From: Gemmatimonadota bacterium
GTDB taxonomy: Bacteria > Gemmatimonadota > Gemmatimonadetes > Gemmatimonadales > GWC2-71-9
Assembly: GCA_022562295.1 (NCBI GenBank)
Contig: JADFPO010000015.1
Location: 1 to 46,241, forward strand
Length of the DNA stretch: 46,241 nucleotides
Direction of reading: 5' to 3'
Made by a program: the position numbers and the translations under genes. Positions 43,792 through 46,241 of this stretch are shown here, piece after piece (the stretch's first letter is position 1; the number at the start of each line of letters is the position of its first letter). The notes under the pieces were generated by a model. That model ran no database searches. It was given only the letters and a program-made list of their open reading frames with translations, and was not told the DNA's origin.

Positions 43792-45225
43792 ATGGCGCTC
43801 CGGCTGTACAACACGATCACCCGACGCATTGAACCGTTCGTCCCACTGGCGCCTCCGCGTGTCACGATCTACACGTGCGGGCCGACGGTGTGGACGTACG
43901 CGCACCTGGGAAACTTCCGAACGTTTCTCAACCAGGATTTGTTGCGCAGGTATCTGGAATACCTCGGTTACGACGTCTTTCAAATCATGAATCTGACCGA
44001 CGTCGACGACCGCATCATCGCCGAAGCCCGGAAGGCGGGCAAGACGATCTCCGAACACACGCAGCCGTTTGCCGAGGCGTTCTTCGAAGACCGGGACTAT
44101 CTCGGCATGCAGCCGGCGCACGTGTACCCTCGGGCGACCGGAGCGGTCGAGTCCATGGTTCGGCTGGTTCAGGACCTGCTCGACCGAGGCGTCGCGTACC
44201 GTGCGGAGGATCAGTCGGTGTACTTCGCCGTGGAGAAATTCGAGGGGTACGGCCGGCTCTCCCAGCTGGACAAACGGGAGCTCAAGGTCGGCGCCCGAGT
44301 GGAAAGCGACGAATACTCGAAGGAGAACCTCCGGGATTTCGCGCTGTGGAAGGCGTCGACGCCCGCCGATGAAGCCGTCGGGGCCGCATGGGATGCTCCA
44401 TTTGGCCGCGGCCGTCCAGGGTGGCATTTGGAGTGCTCCGCTATGGCCCTCGAGGAGCTACGGTCGCGGTTTGGCATCGCGACGCTGGACATCCACGCCG
44501 GTGGGGTGGATCTGATATTTCCACACCACGAGAACGAAATCGCGCAGTCCGAAGCGGTAACCGGGCAGCCTTTCTCACGCTTGTGGATGCATGGCGAGTT
44601 CCTCACCGTCGAAGGGACGAAGATGTCGAAGCGCTATGGCAACTTCCTGACCGTTCGGGACCTCAGGGAAGAGGGCGTCGATCCCGCCGCCGTGCGAATG
44701 CTGTTCTTCCAAACGCACTACAGAAAGCAGTTCAACTTTTCCGACGCCAGTCTGGCGGCCGCCGGGAAGGGTGCTGAGCGAATCGGGGAGCTGCACCAGC
44801 GATTGCTGGCGACTGTGGGTGGGACGCTTGGCGGCGAGCCCGGTGAGGCCGGAGCGCTTCTGGAGAGGGATGTTGGGCGCGCCCTCGATGAGGACCTCAA
44901 CGCCCCGAACGCGCTGGCAGCGGTTTCGAACTTTGTCACCACCGCAAATCGGGCCCTGGATGGAGGCGAATGGAGTCCGGCGGAGGCGGCTGGCAACCTC
45001 CAGATCCTAGGGCGGGTCACCGAGGTCTTCGGGATTCTGCCCCGGCGGCCCGCCGAGGATCCGGAACTCGCAAGATGGGTCGAGGGGAAGATAGCCGAGC
45101 GCCAGAAAGCCCGATCGGCGGGCGATTTCTCGTCTTCCGACGCTATCAGAGACGAATTGGCCGCCGCTGGGATCGTCCTGGAAGACACTCCTCAGGGAGC
45201 CCGCTGGAAGCAGCGGGGTTCGTAA
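43792..45225 (+). CDS. cysS: Cysteinyl-tRNA synthetase
   Basis: A 477-residue class I synthetase. The HIGH-type motif is AHLGN (residues 37-41), preceded by YTCGPTVW whose Cys at 29 is a zinc ligand. Other zinc and active-site parts are GWHLECSAM and FPHHENEIAQSE, and KMSKRYGNF is the KMSKS loop. A DALR-type domain and a short anticodon-binding end follow. The ATG at 43792 has GAGG close upstream. TACCTT ends seven bases before the ATG and might be a -10 box, but its -35 is poor. The tRNA-tuf operon lies downstream with its own promoter. Confidence 0.97.
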   Translation: MALRLYNTITRRIEPFVPLAPPRVTIYTCGPTVWTYAHLGNFRTFLNQDLLRRYLEYLGYDVFQIMNLTDVDDRIIAEARKAGKTISEHTQPFAEAFFEDRDYLGMQPAHVYPRATGAVESMVRLVQDLLDRGVAYRAEDQSVYFAVEKFEGYGRLSQLDKRELKVGARVESDEYSKENLRDFALWKASTPADEAVGAAWDAPFGRGRPGWHLECSAMALEELRSRFGIATLDIHAGGVDLIFPHHENEIAQSEAVTGQPFSRLWMHGEFLTVEGTKMSKRYGNFLTVRDLREEGVDPAAVRMLFFQTHYRKQFNFSDASLAAAGKGAERIGELHQRLLATVGGTLGGEPGEAGALLERDVGRALDEDLNAPNALAAVSNFVTTANRALDGGEWSPAEAAGNLQILGRVTEVFGILPRRPAEDPELARWVEGKIAERQKARSAGDFSSSDAIRDELAAAGIVLEDTPQGARWKQRGS

Positions 45226-45262
45226 GCGCTTCACAATGCCTAACTGCCCGTGTTTTAGGGCG

Positions 45263-45305
45263 TTGACGGTGGGAATAGCCCTGATTATTCTACAAGGCTG
45301 TAGAA
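45263..45305 (+). promoter_or_regulatory. Promoter of the tRNA-tuf operon, with a palindrome at the start site
   Basis: TTGACG (45263-45268), 17 bases, TATTCT (45286-45291) is a strong sigma-70 promoter. A perfect inverted repeat TTCTACA-AGGC-TGTAGAA (45288-45305) overlaps the -10 box and the expected start point. The first tRNA begins at 45321. Confidence 0.8.
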
Positions 45306-45320
45306 AATAGCCTAGTAGGT

Positions 45321-45396
45321 GCTGACGTAGCTCAACTGGTAGAGCAGCTGATTTGTAATCAGCAGGTTGGGGGTTCGAGTCCCTTCGTCAGCTCCA
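45321..45396 (+). tRNA. tRNA-Thr (TGT)
   Basis: Cloverleaf with acceptor GCTGACG/CGTCAGC, D-arm GTAGCTCAACTGGTAGAGC, anticodon loop TTTGTAA (anticodon TGT) and T-loop TTCGAGT. CCA is encoded (45394-45396). First tRNA of the tuf operon. Confidence 0.97.
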
Positions 45397-45494
45397 GGAC
45401 GCGTGGCGGGGCGCTTACTGCCTGAGCATATACGTTTGCCTCGGCACGGTCGCCGGGGTGCTGTCTTGAGAGCGGGTGGACAAAAGCGGGCATT

Positions 45495-45577
45495 GGTGGG
45501 GTGCCCGAGTGGCTAAAGGGAGCAGACTGTAAATCTGCCGGCGACTGCCTACGTAGGTTCGAATCCTACCCCCACCA
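45495..45577 (+). tRNA. tRNA-Tyr (GTA)
   Basis: Class II tRNA of 83 bases with acceptor GGTGGGG/CCCCACC, anticodon loop CTGTAAA (anticodon GTA), a long variable arm and T-loop TTCGAAT. CCA is not encoded. Confidence 0.97.
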
Positions 45578-45597
45578 TGACGTATTCACTGGGCCCC

Positions 45598-45670
45598 GCG
45601 GGTGTAGCTCAGTTGGTAGAGCATCAGCCTTCCAAGCTGAGGGTCGCGGGTTCGAATCCCGTCGCCCGCT
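45598..45670 (+). tRNA. tRNA-Gly (TCC)
   Basis: Acceptor GCGGGTG/CGCCCGC, anticodon loop CTTCCAA (anticodon TCC), T-loop TTCGAAT. CCA is not encoded. Confidence 0.97.
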
Positions 45671-45675
45671 TAGCC

Positions 45676-45747
<72 letters not shown>

Positions 45748-45823
45748 TTGGGAGGTACGGGTTTCGAGAGCGGTGGTATCGAACTCTCGACCGAGAACGA
45801 GAAACTGACACTGCAAGAGCAAC

Positions 45824-46241
<418 letters not shown>

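Overview
The window is about 46 kb of dense, GC-rich bacterial chromosome. Gene content points to a Gemmatimonadota-like organism. The clues are a small lipoprotein with a TonB-plug-like tail (19478-19864), secreted M28 peptidase and D-aminoacylase-type genes, Big_2/LVIVD and YVTN propeller proteins, a Cys-type CcmE, and small membrane proteins sharing a coiled-coil motif beside PspA. This assignment is inference from families, not a database result. No rRNA, prophage, insertion sequence or CRISPR array is visible.

Layout. 1-790 is compositionally foreign (26 G/C of 60 at 1-60, against 44 of 60 at 1021-1080). It holds the start of aroE and a tail resembling the C-terminus of indolepyruvate ferredoxin oxidoreductase, joined in frame to an M56 (BlaR1-like) peptidase. 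2162-6860: a BlaI repressor with a textbook operator, then three secreted beta-propeller proteins. 6999-8730: yajQ, an orphan ribbon-helix-helix gene, a dispersed inverted repeat and a vapBC-type toxin-antitoxin pair. 8796-11874: exported M28 peptidase and amidohydrolase. 12045-15120: an S4-domain Hsp15-like gene, convergent with an operon of membrane protein, winged-helix regulator, uppS, ECF sigma factor and anti-sigma factor. 15249-19383: a Gld-type ABC export operon. 19478-24234: lipoprotein, family-5 uracil-DNA glycosylase and recF-dciA-gyrB. 24409-27564: ogt, divergent from mtnA-glpK. 27635-30738: cytochrome c maturation (ccmE, ccmF, a zinc-ribbon gene). 30831-36421: a tightly coupled minus-strand operon, cutA - TPR - macro-like - transglutaminase - ABC ATPase - permease. 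36577-41875: uvrA, then three tandem paralogous membrane/coiled-coil proteins, a YbjN-like protein and PspA, closed by a strong terminator. 42121-43738: a second small ABC system. 43792-46241: cysS, then the classical tRNA-Thr-Tyr-Gly-Thr-tuf operon, with tuf cut by the window edge.

The most system-like unexplained locus is 39630-41875. Three small single-pass proteins carry the shared motif L-[EQ]-[DE]-R-[LV]-D-F-[AT]-E-R-L-[LI] and sit with a YbjN-like protein and PspA. It looks like a lineage-specific membrane-stress (Psp-type) module. Other points of interest are G-rich repeats placed at stop codons and paired with C-rich arms, an apparent ATT start for cutA, a structured leader before mtnA, and a probable leaderless promoter for uvrA.

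Starts were chosen by Shine-Dalgarno sequence, overlap with the upstream stop, signal peptide or family length. Where these conflict, the entry says so.
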